Shown here in pieces: positions 10,912 through 24,080 of a stretch of 64,000 bases of DNA. Under the pieces are notes generated by a model. It was not told the DNA's origin. It did not search any database and worked only from the letters and a program-made list of their open reading frames with translations. Position 1 is the first letter of the stretch. Every line of letters starts with the position of its first letter. The position numbers and the translations under genes are program-made. Location of the stretch: positions 186,001-250,000 of the forward strand of contig FJOG01000042.1 of NCBI GenBank assembly GCA_900073065.1, given 5' to 3'. The DNA comes from Phialocephala subalpina. Its lineage: Eukaryota; Ascomycota; Leotiomycetes; Helotiales; Mollisiaceae.

Positions 10912-13900
10912 TCATGGCCTCCACCTTGGACGCTTGTTCTTGTCATCTTTGCTTCTAATTCCGTGCTTCTTGCGCATCCTTTTGACCATTGAAGAAAAAG
11001 CACTTTTCTTACTACTCTCAGAAGTGTCGTTATTTATGAGCGGTACATCGTTCGACTCAGGTGGTCTCAAGTTCAGCTTGCTGAAATTTTCCAACGATTG
11101 CTCCAGTGGTACAACTACGGGCTGTGCTTGGTTGGTCGAGGTTTCGAGATCCTCGAGATCGGGGTCGGATTCATCTGAAGTTGAATTGCTCTGAATTCTA
11201 GGGGTAGTACTCCTCGACTCCTCTGCTGGTTCGGTGGATGTTGCACTACCTGACGTGGAGACCGTGGGAGTAGGGGTTATGCGCTGTGACGAGTGTTTTT
11301 TGCATCGTCTCTGGGTTGGATCGACCGAGAAGGAGGTTGTAGATGCGTTGCACTTGATCTCCGTACCATTGCCAAATATGAAAGCACCTTGGAGGTACGA
11401 TTGGATGGCAGCCCGCACTTTTGCATTAGACACAGGCTTTCTCTTTGATTGAAGCTTCTGGATATGCCTGATAGATGCATTTCCAGCCTTTGGATGCGTC
11501 TCGATGAGTTTTGGCGATGATGCACACCAATGAAGACCCTCCGCAAGTCCATCGTTCCGGCTGTCGAGGAACGTGCGTACTGCTGATCCCATGGCTACCA
11601 GCAGGTTTTGTTGAGGGGGGACACTAGACCAAGACTTGCAGGTGATAGAGGCTGGCACGATAGGCGCTCGAAAATTCCTGCAGAAGAATACGACAGGATT
11701 CTCTACGGTCAAGTGCGTCCAAGGTTGATTGACCAGGACACGACGGATCCCCATAGACTGTTTGTTCTTGAGTGCCTCTTGGAGGTCTACTCCCAAGATG
11801 TATTTAGGAGTGAGATCCTCTACTAAATGTAGCTTGTTTGCTGCTGATTCCAGAGAAACTGCTATATCACTTATTGTGTGCCAAATTCTGGCGAGAAGGG
11901 TGGGAAAGGCTTCCTCCACAAAGATGTCGGGACCAGCAGTCTGTTTTCGGATCTTCAGCCCGAAGCTTTGCTTGAGAGCAATGCAGGCAGCCGACGCACC
12001 GTCCGAGCTCGGTTGTGCCAAAAAACGAGGTTCATTCTTAGAGACGACCAGATCTCCGTCGTAGAGTTCATAATGATTCATTGTGATCATGGAATGAGCC
12101 ATTTGAAGAACAACACTAGTCTGAGGCAGACACCAGCCCGTTTCTTGGTCATGGTCAAAGATAATAGCATGATCATCCGTGGCAGCGTTGATTATGTCCA
12201 GGAGATCATTCTGCTGAGATGTCGAAATGGCGTTTGGTATGGATACGGGTTCTCTGACATAAGTACCCTGTATCGTAGCCCATGACAGAATCGACAAGCC
12301 AGCTGTCAGCTCGTATCTCTGAATGTGCTTGACCGAAGGGCAGGCTTGGGCCCGAGATGGCCTGACCTCCAGGGCATAGCCAGGAGTACCAATAACAACG
12401 TTCGCCTTTTCAACCCAGCCCAGAAAACATCTTCTGTCCATCAATTGTTTTGGATCAAGCTCTCTGTACCAGTCATCAATTCCATGTAGCCTCAGTATTT
12501 GCGGTATTGAGGCAATTTTGCGCGATGGCTGCTTGACCTTGCTTTCGAAGTGCCATTGTATAGCATCGTCATTTTTCAGTTCAGTTATTGGGATTATGAC
12601 AGACTTTAATCCATGAGCAATCAAGCCGTCCTCATAAGCCACGAAGCTTAGACATCGGCTCGCAAAAGCTAAATTCGCAAACGATATTTCGAGACCACGA
12701 CCTTGGAGCCTTGGTCGGATAGCAAACCCATGCGCAATGACATTGTGGGGGAATAGGGAGTGCCAGCATGTCAGTGGGTTGGTGATACGCTCAAGAGGAC
12801 TTAACGTGACTTGAATAACCTTCTTAGGATGCTCCGCAAATTCCTGTTCCGTACTCGCGTCCAGGCACATTGCCTTTACTGAGACATGAGACTTGCAGAC
12901 ATTCTGATGAGGGGATACGCGAAGGACAGCACTAAGCCAAGATGCAGCTGCTGCTATCTGACTGTGCAATCGATATGATGCCCGAGCTGCCATAATAATC
13001 CCATTCTGAGATGATGTGTCTTCCACAGGAAACAGTCGCACACTTATGCAATCATCAGTATCTTCAACGGCGACTGCGGTAAGCAATTAGCTTCATGAAC
13101 TCAAGAATGGATTGTAATGCATGGTACGTACGTCGTAGGTCGGAAGAAATAAAATGCTCCAAGCATCTGACAAGACATTGGCCAATTTCTGGCCACTCTC
13201 TAAGGAGGTAACCCTCGCAGCTGATGGCTTCCGCCGCTTCGTGGGTTCCAGTGAAAGTCAAAACTTTCCCTAAGCTACGCTCCATTGGGGAACGTGACTC
13301 GAGAAAACGGCGAAGGCCAGGAAATGTACAGTATCTAAGTTCTGTTGCCTCAGACAAGGGAAGACCAGCTGGCCAACAGTCAAAAGCTGCTCTTTGAACT
13401 TGGTCTGATTCCAGAAATATTCGGAAGTTCTCACGAAGCAAGCTGAATGATGAACTAGCCAATATGGCCGCTTCAAGAGTCGACAGATTGCCATCTTCCC
13501 CTTCGTGTTCCTCCTCCATCTCGTCGAGATCGGGCTCGAAATCATCCGCTTCGCCTTCTTCAGTCTCATCAATATCGTCCACAACAGGAGACTCCGTGGG
13601 GATCAGTATTGGCTCCTGAGCGCTTTGTTTCGTCGGCTCTGGTGTCCGAGATGTATGTTCGAGAGTACGACGAATGGAGTGGGCGGCATTGGTTGAGAAT
13701 CTGCGGATCAGCCTTGGGGCATTCTTGGGAAGAGACACAGGTGCCTCGATCCGAAGATGTTCAGAGAACTGATGTAGACATCGCCTGAAATTGTTCTCGA
13801 ACTTATCTAGTGGGAGCTTGTTTGCAGCTACTTCAAATAAACCCTTCAAACCGCGGTCATTCAAAAGAAGATTGACAAGCCGTTGTAAATATACTGGGTC

Positions 13901-15663
13901 TGAGTTCGTAGAAGAGACAGACGAGTGTGTGCTTTGGGCAAGGGAGAATACCAAACTTGCAAGGGAGTTCAAACTTGAATTCGAGGATGATCGAGAGATC
14001 TTTGGAGCTTGGGCTGGCTGCTCCTGAGCGGTTTGTTTCAGATCTTCGCTATACTGTGTTCCAAAGGTGTTCTCTTCCGGATATTGTTCCATAGCCTCAG
14101 AAACTTCCCATGAACTCTCGGGTCGGCCGGGCCTCGATTCTTGACGACGTTTCTCAGCTTTACTGAAGACCGGTTGGGTTGGTTCAGCCTGAAGAGTTAC
14201 GCTAGAGTCCTCATCTTTTGGAAAATGGATCTCCTTGTAGTACCGCCGCAGAATTCTCTGGGAATCAGAATTCAACTCGCCAATATCTTCTACCTTAACA
14301 TTCTTATCCACACAATAGGCTCTTCCGTAATTGACGAAAGAATTAGAATTAAGCAGTCCTCCTTTTGTTGAGGGTTTGAGTTGTAGTGGTAATCGATCAA
14401 TCCCGGGAATAATTAGAGGTTTATCGCCCTCATTGTATATCTGGCCATGGTCCTTTAGGTTAATACCACGCTTCTTATATCCTTTGCCATCATATGTTGT
14501 GATAGGCAAGCATTGGCAGGAGCTACCGTTGCTAGTAACAACAATGAATCGGCGTCTTTTTGAATAGACGTATTCCCCGTGTGCAACTCTGAACTTTTGC
14601 ACGCTCGTGTGATCATCTTCACTGGCGTTGTTGTAACTCGAACCTGCAGGGTCCGCCCATAATGTTCTGAAGACCCTTCCGCATTTAAAGAACGTCTCGT
14701 AGTCACTTTTTCTGATCCTATAAGTGGGGCTAAGCTTTTCGCTTACACCAGATCTGGGGTCGCTAGATACTTGTATGGACGGACGGGCGCCGCCACGTTT
14801 GCTCGTACTTGGGTCAAATTTGGCACTCCATTGAGGAGTTACCGTCGCATCAGGATTGGTAGGCCACTGGATGGAGCGCAGTTTCGTATTTGAGAGAGCT
14901 GGCGCGTAACTGTATCGAGAGACTCTCGAGACATCAGAATCTTGCAGTGTCATCCTCTCTACCCCCGCGGCAACGGAGTCGAAGTCAGTATCTTTGTAAA
15001 CTACCTCGCCTTGGGATATGTTGCGATCTTGTTGTATGTGACGAGAAATAGAATCAGGCAAGCCTTGCCAGGGGTTTGGCGATCTAGCAGCCAGGATTGT
15101 CAGCTACATACGAACTGAAAGACAGGCTTTGGAGCGTACTTGTATTTTTCTTCAGTGCCATAGTATTCTTCGTGTTGGCTGCCTGGGTCGAGAATCCTAA
15201 GCTCGGCTGGACCACTGGATTGTGGAACAGATGGAGACCGTCTTCGAGCGCGTCCGCTCGACGTGGCTGATTGGCGAGTTTGACGACTATCCTGATCTCC
15301 ATCTCTCTCCCGCTTTCGAGGATGACTACTATTACAGAACTGAGTTTGCGTCCTAGCATCGCACAATCACGATGTCTTTCCACTTACGACGAAATCTGGT
15401 TGCTGATTGCTACATCTCCTTGAACCACACCTGGGTATGTGTCTGAAAATTCTTCTTGGAGACTTTGGTACAAGTGATGATACTTTGAATCTCCTCCCAG
15501 CATTGGAAGTTCGTCTTCGTACCTTCGAATGATCTTGCCGTCTTCGTCTTCTTGTGAGCGACTCTTCCCAACAATGAAAGCACATTGAGCACCGACCGGA
15601 ATTCGTCCAATTGAGATACCACCTCCCAGTTTCAGGCTCACTTAGCCACTGAGTGTCCGCCAT
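10912..15663 (-). CDS. Giant DUF6590 protein with shared C-terminal module (tandem paralogue A)
   Basis: Proposed exons 15388-15663, 15140-15339, 13132-15083 and 10912-13073 (introns 48, 56 and 58 nt) give 1529 aa. The two large exons and the last two introns are well supported. The first exon is less certain because a second frame (15384-15641) also looks protein-like but has no ATG. Residues about 278-445 are a DUF6590 domain (YRIRKSDYETFFKCGRVF start, central RRFIVV and LPITTY). A serine-rich linker and an acidic stretch (DDIDETEEGEADD) follow. The last 720 residues, beginning after the final phase-1 intron, are an uncharacterised module shared with the next gene (GLEISF, DAIQWHFE, RRCFLGWVEKANVVIGT). 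The C-terminus is low-complexity and then basic. Function is unknown; no signal peptide or membrane segment is seen. Confidence 0.75.
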
Positions 15664-16371
15664 GGCTGTGGACAATAGCAATTGCAGAATGTAAACAAGG
15701 CTGCGTAAGTGGTGACCGTAAAGTAAGTATCCGTCACGTGCAGTAGCCTCGGGGTCTCGAACTAATCCTGCTTGCTAAAGAACACTGGCAAAGGAACCCA
15801 TAAAGGCCCTCGGAGTGTGATACCAACTTGGGGAGATGGAGGGATTGAGAGAGACCGTTGGGATGATATCGTAGCAGTGCAAAGTTAGCAGAAGGAGGAT
15901 GGGTCGACTCGCCGCGAGACCCGAGCGGCAGCCTTTCGGAAAGTCTGTGATGTGGCTGCATCAACCTCCTATTCATTCGCACGCTTATTGCTATCTGGGG
16001 GCTGTGTGCCAACTGAAAGCAACCTATAGAACAGGTCTTCGCATGAACAGCACATGTTGAAGCTGAGCTGCAGTCGGGCGCCATTATTCCACTGCGTCTG
16101 GAACACCTTAGCGATAAGTCGTGATTCTTCCACACCCCTGCAAGATGAGGCATTTCGAGGACGATTTTCTAGTTACAGGTTACAGTGCAGTTTCCCACAG
16201 ATTTTATTTGTAGTTGAGAACTGACTACAATGCCAGAAGGCTCTATAAAAATTTGGTCGCTGGAGAGGCTAAGGAGGGACGACTATGAAGATATGCTATT
16301 ATCCCAGGATATAGTGCAGTCGCATCAGTTTGAGTGAAGTGGTATGATTCTCAATTGAAGCATTGCCACCG
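15664..16371. other. Spacer between the two giant paralogues
   Basis: About 700 bp holding the promoter of paralogue A and the 3' flank of paralogue B. A 139-codon minus-strand frame at 15734-16153 has unnatural composition and no family resemblance. The motif ATTCGCACGCTTA (15973-15986) also occurs upstream of paralogue B (about 21443), so the two promoters may share ancestry or a control site. Confidence 0.45.
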
Positions 16372-19300
16372 TCATGGCTTCTGAACTTCCCAATTACTGC
16401 TCTGCTGAGTTCTGTTTTCTGCTTTCGAGGTTGAGAGGGGTACTGGTGATCTTCTAGGCAATCGCGATATCTTATTCCTAGAAACATGACTCTTCTCCGT
16501 CTTCTGTAGCCAGATTGGCTCACTATTCATGCCTGGTATTATGTCGCTCAAATTATTCGTGCTGAAGGTAAAGGAGTCCTCGCCACTCTTGGATGAAACC
16601 GTGTCGCTAAGCAGTCTTGGCGTTGACGGGGACGGTGTTTCTGCGTCCGAGGTGCCATCTGTCAGGTGTAGACTATTCGAAGTCACTTCGCTGGAGGCGG
16701 TTGGGGAGTTATCAGCCAAGGATACATTGGTCGAGAAAAGGTCAGGCAGTGCTGCATTTATATCTCTACACGCGATCGCATGCGGCCTGTTTGCAACCTG
16801 GACTGGCTTGCTCCGAGTGGTAGAACAGCAAATTTCATCATCACACAGCACCTTCTCGAAACATCTCCGCTCTTTGGAGTCTCCAAATACAAGACAGCAA
16901 TATGTATACTTGTCGATGAGCGATAATAGAGTAGTGTTCGGAAGTGCTTTGTCGCCAATCCGAAGTCTTTGGGTATGGTAAATGGGTTGTGTCGTCCCGT
17001 GGCTATGGGTTTGAATGAGATCTCGACCAGCTTCCCATTCCACATGTTCACCCAATCCATTAGACTGACGTTCGAGAAATGACCGAATGATGGATCCCGT
17101 CGTAACCATATACTTTCGTCCAGTCGGGACGGAAAGCCAGGTCTTACAAATATTCTCGGGCTCTGAGGCAATGGGAGGCTCAACATTCCGTACCAGTAGG
17201 ACTAGAGGCTGTACCTGGGTCAGAAGCGCCCACGGTTGATCAACCTGAACCTCTTTAACATCAATACCATTCTGCAGCGTCACAACATCCCTGAGGTCAA
17301 CACCCTTGATAGTAACTAGGTTCGCAATCTGTCGCGAACCCAAGACCGCCGAAACATGACTTAAAAGATGCCAAATTTGTTGCAGGATTTGGCCAAAGTC
17401 TTCATCCTCTGGTGATTCTACATCATTCCGAATCTTCACTTTCAACTTCAGGCTCTTTTGAATTGCGGAAAGTGCCTCGGCGTGGCCATCCGGATGTGGA
17501 GAGGAGAACCCTATGCACCCCTTCTCGCTCTCGTATGAGTTGGGTCCTCTCCTTGTAGATCGGTAGTCGTAAGTTGAAGGAGGATTTGCTTTGTACAGCA
17601 CATAATCGCAAAACCTTAGATGAGAATGAGCCAAGTGCAGAATGACGCTTGTCTGTGGGAGATACCAGCCAATTTCCTGGCCGGTATCGTACACGAGAAC
17701 AAGTTGATCTTTAGAAGCTGCGCAGATTCGAAGCAGACTCTTATAGCTTGAGGTTGCGAGCATTCCTTGTTGAAAGATAGAGGACGATATGAACGTGCCA
17801 GATCCGAAGGGCAAATAGATGGGAGAAGTGATTCGTGGAGTGCTCATGCTCGTACGGGCTTGCGATCGGTCGAGTTTTGTGGGGTAATCTTTCGTTCCTA
17901 TGACGATGTTTGCTTTTGCGGCATATCCTAGGAAACATCGTCGAGTAACCAGTGATTCCGGCTTGAGGTCATGCAGAACTGCTCTGTCCCTGAACTTTGG
18001 CGACGCTAGAACCTCAGACAGTTGGGCTATCTTGATATCTTTCTGCTTCAACTTGTCTTCGAAATGCCACTGTATGGCGTTGTCCTTTGGCAGCACGGAC
18101 ATTGGTATTAAGACGGAGGTCAGTCCGTGAATTACAAGACCGGAGGGTTTGGTGACGAAGCTCAAGCATTGACTTGTTAAGACCATGTCGACAAAAGCAA
18201 TTTCGAGGCCTACACCTTGCTTCCTAGGACGAATTGGGTGGCCCGATGCAAGAGCGTAGCCGGGAAACATCTCATACCAGCAAGAGCTGGCTGACTCGAT
18301 GGGCTCTAAATCATTGAGCCGTATTTCGATAATTTTCCTAGTATCACTTTCTAGTGCGACTTCTTCCTTGATCTCGGAATTCTGCATTGGCGCCCAAACA
18401 GAGGTTGCAGAGCGACAGACAATATCGTGGTCGGTGCGGCGAAAAGCAGCGCAAATCCATGAGAAAGCTGTTGCAAATGATATGTGGAGAAGATACGGAG
18501 CCTCGACAGAGATCGTAACCTGCTCTGCGTCATTGGCATTTCTATTGAGATCGAGCGTGATTTCATTCAAGTTGACAACAATTTTGTCATGATCTGTCTA
18601 TTGTCAGCATATACCGCATCTAATTTGAGCCCTAGTAGCTACCCACTCTCACTTGGCTGCATCACGAAATCATTCAACGCTTTAAGGAGTACGTCGGAAA
18701 CCTCGGGCCAATTCTCCTTCAGGTAGCTTTCCGCGCTCGTGCCTTGTGCGTTCTCGTTGTCGCCAGTGATGGTAAATATATTTTCCACCTGGCACTTCGA
18801 GGGTGGCAAGTCCGCAAAACAGGATGCCACGAAGTTTGGTAAATCCCAATGGGCATGGTATCGTATGCGGTGGGCTTGCAGCGGCTCTTTACCGAGTGGC
18901 CAGGACTTCGTCACGGCTTGCCTTGTAAAATGTGTTGGCGGTAGACATGCTGGAATGTCCTCAAGCTTCGATAACATGACATCGTTCACTGCAGATGACC
19001 CTTGGATGATGGGACTTTGAGATTCTGGTTCTTTGAGTGAGGCGGCAACTATTGTCCTTTCGCCTAACTGGGACAGTACAGCTCTGTCTACATCTATATC
19101 CTCTTTCGACTGGACTTCTTGTTCCTCTGAAAGGGCTCGTGTCGCTAGACTCTGGATTTCGAGTGCAGATCCTTGAAGCTCACACTCTCGTCCCGGCAGA
19201 ATTCGGGAAGGTATGATAGTCGATTTTCCAGGTGGAGAATCAGCGGAGGACTCGGCGTTGCGTTTGGCCTTCTCTTCAATCTCGTTTTGCTTGGCAGGAT

Positions 19301-21147
19301 CAGCCGTAAGGCTTGATACGATATCAGATGGGACGGAGGATGGGTGCTTGGGGTCGTCCGAGAATCTCTTCATTGCGTTAGGCCTGGTCTGATTGTCGAT
19401 CCTGGCCCTAGACATGCGGTCATATGTCACACTGCCTCGCCCTCCCCTCCCTTGCCCTGGAACACGGAAGTTTAGAGACTTTGGTTGGGGCAAAGACGAG
19501 ATAGATGTGAACTCCTTTGCTTTCCTATTCTCGTACAGCCCTGCAACTGCTGCCCCAGCAAGACCTGCCCCAGCGATTTCGGCACCAGTTCTGATCCTAG
19601 ATTTTGATCGCTCCCCCGACCGTCTGCGAGACTTGTTTCGGATATGTTCTGCGACAGCAGCAACTGCTGCTGTAGAGGCTCCGGCCTTTGCAATCGTACC
19701 AGTACTTCTGCTCCTCGAACGAGCTCGACGATGAGCGCTATAATCGAAATCATGGTCGTACTCGTCAGACCATCGACGTCTCGGTGGGCTTCGTGTTCGA
19801 CTTCGACCTCTACCCATCTCCAAGGCAGTTCTGCGATTCGAGGTATATTTTGCGGCGGCCGCAGCAGCAAGACCAGCAGCAGCTAAGCCGATGGCGGTCT
19901 TGATCCTCGTGGGTGACCTGGATCTAGATCTCCACCTATACCAGGGATCGTGGGGTTAGTGTTCCTATTCTGAAAACTTGAACGAGGAGAGCAGAATAAC
20001 CCAGAAGTCTCAAAGCATTCAGAGCTCTCAAAACAAAGGGGAAAGGGGAACATCGTTCTGAGAAGGTGTGCTTACCTGGACCTGGATCTTGACCTTGACC
20101 GACTCCAATCATCTCGAGGGTCGCGATACCGGCTTCTAGCTCTTGTGAGAACCTCAGCACCAATGGCCCCGAGACCCGCGCCTCCGACGACATTCCTACC
20201 ACGATGTTCACCACTCATGCCTTGCTTCGCTCTATGGCTCGCAAGTAATGCAGCTGATCCCGCACTAGCCAAAGCACCTTCTGCAAGATGCATTTTTGGA
20301 TGTGGGCTGTAACTCCGGCTACGTTCTCGTCGAACAATCCTCCTCTTAACAACGTAGTCGTCGTCACTATATTCGGTATCGCTGGCTGTGACTGAAGGAC
20401 GGCGGACATCCCGTCGGTCATAGTAGGTATCCTCGTCTCTTTCTTTTCGCGGAAGATCGCTTGAAGATTTGTCGATTTGTTCGCGAATATCGCGTCGGTA
20501 ATAGTATTCATCTTCTTCTCTTTCTCTCCGCGGGAGGACCGCTGGAGGTGGTTGTGCAGCCTCTTGCACGAGGATTGACTGAGGCTCGAGAGCTCTTTGG
20601 CGAATAATGATAGGTTGAGGATTCGGTTCCGGACGATCATAATATTCCGTCTCTTGTTGATACCGGTCCGATTCATATACTCCTTGGTGAGGGTCGCGCC
20701 AATCCCTAAGAATTGAAGGTAGCCCACGTTCCCTTGATCTTGATCGTTCTCTATCTCGCTCATAGACTACTGTACTTGTGCGCTCTCGCTCTGGCGAATA
20801 TTCCGAGGGTCGACGCTCAAAGTTACGTTCAGTGATCGAGGACTGAGGACGAAAGTCCGTAGCAGAGCGGGGTCTTTCAATTCGTTCAATTCGTTCGAAA
20901 TCCCTGCGGTTATCACGAGGATACTCGTTTTCGACTTCTTCAGCTCGGCTCGGCGTCACACGGTAGCGCTGGACAGTGCGGTAGCTACCTTCTTCTCATC
21001 AATACCACTGATCTTATTTTCGAAGATGCTTGGACACTTACTATCTGGCTTCTTTCGTCTAGCAGTCGTCAAACTGGAAGACGGTATGTCAGAGTCAGAG
21101 TCCTCCATGGGATCATCACGATATCTGCTTCGCACAGAGTCTGTCAT
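16372..21147 (-). CDS. Giant RS-rich DUF3824-like protein with shared C-terminal module (tandem paralogue B)
   Basis: Exons 21042-21147, 20076-20994, 18653-19935 and 16372-18593 (introns 47, 140 and 59 nt) give 1509 aa; phases agree at every join. The start is the ATG giving MTDSVRSRYRDD. Residues about 40-470 are rich in R, S, E and Y with RSRSRSR runs and alanine/glycine helices (GLAAAGLAAAAAAKY, GAEIAGAGLAGAAVAGLYE) typical of DUF3824-type fungal proteins. Residues about 740-770 (ENWPEVSDVLLKAL) match the segment just before the last intron of paralogue A (REWPEIGQCLVRCL). The final 740 residues are the shared module (CWYEMFPG, GLEIAF, NAIQWHFEDK, RRCFLGYAAKANIVIGT). Function is unknown. 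Confidence 0.78.
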
Positions 21148-21864
21148 TGTGACTTCGTGTATCGAATCCAGAGAATGCTTGCAGGTAATGTTGCCTTCCG
21201 CTATCACGTGTGACAGCCTCGCTCCCAGGTCGGCTCGACTTGGATCGGTTTTTGTGAAATTAATGTTGGATGTGGCTGATGACCCGTGCTACCAATTCGC
21301 TGCCAAGAGAGGCTGATGCAAATGATGCTCTGTCGGTGTAAGGTCGATGTTTCTGTGCATGGGGTGAGGAGAGAAGCATCAGGCTCCAGGTGATCAGCCC
21401 CAAAGTGCCAAGAAGACGGCTCTACGACGCCACACTTCTCCATTCGCACGCTTAAAACGGGATGGTGATTGGATGCAACCCCTCAACATCCGTGGGACAT
21501 TGAATGGAAAGTATGTGAGGCTCAACTAAAGTAGCAGTGGACAAGCAAGCAAGGCGTTGGAGTAGGCAAGAACACATTTGAAGGTGCCACACTCGTGGGA
21601 AGGGAAGGGTATGTGGCGAGGAATTCCGGCTTGATTGATAGTGCTTCTGAATAAAATGATTGTTATTGGACTTCGTGAGTCTGACAGCACTTTCCTCCGA
21701 AGGTACTCATTGAACCAGAGCGATACATGGCAGTGGAAATCGCGTCAAGATGGTACGGCTACATGAAGGTATGATGATATACACCCAACCACCCACCCTG
21801 CTAATATTTTGCCCGATTGTGCACTGTACAAACTCATGCATTACTGCGACAGCTTTTCTCCAAA
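21148..21864. other. Intergenic between paralogue B promoter and CCDC47-like 3' end
   Basis: About 700 bp. It contains the probable promoter of paralogue B, with a CACGTG core near 21205 and the ATTCGCACGCTTA motif shared with the upstream region of paralogue A. No gene is seen. Confidence 0.45.
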
Positions 21865-23291
21865 TTATTGCCGCGAAGTCATCTTCTTCTGACTCTTCTT
21901 CATCTCTCTCTCCTTCTCCTTCTCGAGGTATTTCTTTTGTCCCTTTGCATCAAGAGCTTTCAACTCAAGATCTCTCTTCAGCTTCTTGGCCTTCTCTCGT
22001 TCGACGTTGCGCTCCTCTGCCTTCTCTTCCTCGTCGGCTTTTTGTAATCTGCGAATGGTATCGTCGCGAGTGGTGCGAACCTTGCGGAGAACTTCTGGTC
22101 GGAAGTGTGCGCCTTGGACTAGGATATCTGTGAGACGGACAAAGTATTGGAAGAGAGGAAGGACTTTCGAATAATCGCCGGAGGAAGGAACCCGCATGGA
22201 CAGGTAGATGCGCTTCTTAGGAATGGTATCGTCGAGCCTAGATTCATTAGTCGCATGCTGGCGAAAGCTTTAGCGTATACATACTTCAATGGTTGGTCAA
22301 TTGGTTGGTCGGTGATGATGATGTGGTTCAAGAGTTCTCCAGCATCCTCAACAGCCTTGATCAATTCGGGAGTGAGCAAGAATTCGGTAATCTCCGCGCT
22401 CTCACTCATAATGGTGGCCCAAGAAGGGAGCTTCGAGGTATCCTTGGTGCTCGTGATTGAGACATCATATCTGTCATCGCGAAGCTGCTTCATGGTCTCC
22501 TTGTTCACAACCGCCCAGACGAATCCATCATAGCTACTCTTGGTATCCTTGCGGAGCTCGTGTGCGCCAGGGAGTTGGCCGGGGACTGTCAATGCCTCTC
22601 TGCCATCGAAGGGGTACAAAATCGCCTCCATCTGCTCGGATGGAGCTTGCATGCTGTCGAAGAACAAGCTCATGCCATACTCGGCGATCAGGCTGAGAGG
22701 ACTGTAGCGCTTCAACAATGTAAGCTTAACATCGAGGAATGCGACATTCTGTCGTCCAGATGCATAAGTCGTAAACTCCTGGGGTGATTTCTCCTTCAAG
22801 ATATCTTTTGGAAGCTCGAGACTCTCAACCTCGACCTCTCCGTCTGTAATTTCCTTGGGACCACCAAATCCAACCAGCGCGAATTCCTTCCGCAAGACTG
22901 GCGCATGCGCAGAGATCCATTGTTTTGCCTTCTTTCGGTTTGTGCTTGTGCCAAACAAATGGATTGCAACAATGACCAGAATCAAACCAAGAATCACTCC
23001 CTCCTGCTTGAAGTCGCTGGGAGAGTAGCGTTCATGGATATTGTACCATTTGGTGTATGGAACTGCGCTGGAACCTGTAGGTAGAGCGCCTGAGCCTGCG
23101 ATGCTTGCTACAGATGGTGTGGCAGAGAAAGCCGGAGATGGGTCTGGAGCTCCAGCAAAATCCGCGAAATCTGTCATTGCATCAGTGGCTGCAGCAATTG
23201 AATCGCATGCGCACTTACCAGAATCACCAGCAGGAATGGGTGAAGCAGATGGCTTGGAGCCCCCAAAGAGACTGTTGAGTAATGCCGCCAT
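21865..23291 (-). CDS. CCDC47/DUF1682-family ER membrane protein (PAT complex subunit homologue)
   Basis: Exons 23219-23291, 22285-23170 and 21865-22237 (introns 48 and 47 nt) give 443 aa. A short serine/proline-rich lumenal N-terminus precedes one membrane segment (GVILGLILVIVAIHLFG, about residue 85-100). The cytosolic DUF1682 domain follows (FALVGFGGP, FLDVKLTLLKRYSPLSL, IILYPFDGRE-like segment), and the protein ends in a long charged coiled coil rich in K, E and R (last 70 residues). In animals CCDC47 works with the PAT complex to help multi-membrane proteins fold during insertion at the ER; the fungal role is inferred from homology. Start chosen at MAALLNSLFGG; the gene is divergent from the haspin gene. 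Confidence 0.85.
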
Positions 23292-24080
23292 CTTGGTGTT
23301 CACAAGTCAATAGTTGACTTTATGATTGTCCTGAAGAAGATGGGAGATTGAGCGAGACCTCAAGATGGGTGCTGTCAAGCTAAAATCACTAGTGCGGCCA
23401 AGGTAGCTAGCCTTGGGGCCTTAGGCAACAGCCAGCCGCACCTTCCTTCCTCCAACCTCACCTTGCCGAAGTGTCGCCTGCCCCAACGTTAGATCGTTCT
23501 TTCTGCCAATAACACACCGCCCTAAATACGCAATACGAGCACCATGGCAACCACGCTGGCGCTCCTTTTGGAGCTTCCTTTCTCCTGCTTTTGCTGTTAC
23601 TTCGCAATTCACGACGACGACGAGACAAGGTAAGATATGCAAAATTTCGACCTGTCATATCGAAAGTGAGTTCAACTGACAATTTCACAGTTCTACCCTA
23701 ACTCCCCTCCTGGACAGGCTCGATCGGTGCGTATTTGTTTTGATTGTTCGATCTGGCTCTTCATACCACGCAAAGGGATTTCAGAAAGTCTCAGTAAATC
23801 AGGGACATTTACAAAGCCTCGTTCCATCTCCTCTGCCCACCACACACGGTTCAAAGGCCGGCTTCTGGAGGATTTAGACATGGTCACGTGACCCTTGATC
23901 TCGCTACTAATATACCCCTTTTTCGATGGGTGGAGCTGTTGGCATGTTGGCATACGCAGTGGTTGAGAGGCCTTTCGATTGTCGCTAGCTTCTTGGGACA
24001 TTATTTTGGCACTTTGGAACATTTTTTGAACTATGCTAACTTCCAGATCCAGCTCCCCACCTCCGAGTCCCGCCGCCGCG
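23292..24080. promoter_or_regulatory. Divergent promoter region between CCDC47-like gene and haspin
   Basis: The 790-bp spacer carries the promoters of two head-to-head genes. A TCACGTGA palindrome lies at about 23884-23891, a plausible bHLH-type site. One copy of the dispersed palindromic motif (GTCTCAGTAAATCAGGGACATT) lies at 23788-23811. No coding frame is convincing. Confidence 0.5.

Noticed and set aside
11234..12285. Several plus-strand frames of 70-135 codons inside the DUF6590 gene
   Set aside because: They are opposite-strand shadows of a long coding exon and show no domain.
15734..16153. 139-codon minus-strand frame between the giant paralogues
   Set aside because: Composition rich in Ser, His, Arg and Cys without regular structure, no resemblance to known proteins, and position in a promoter region.
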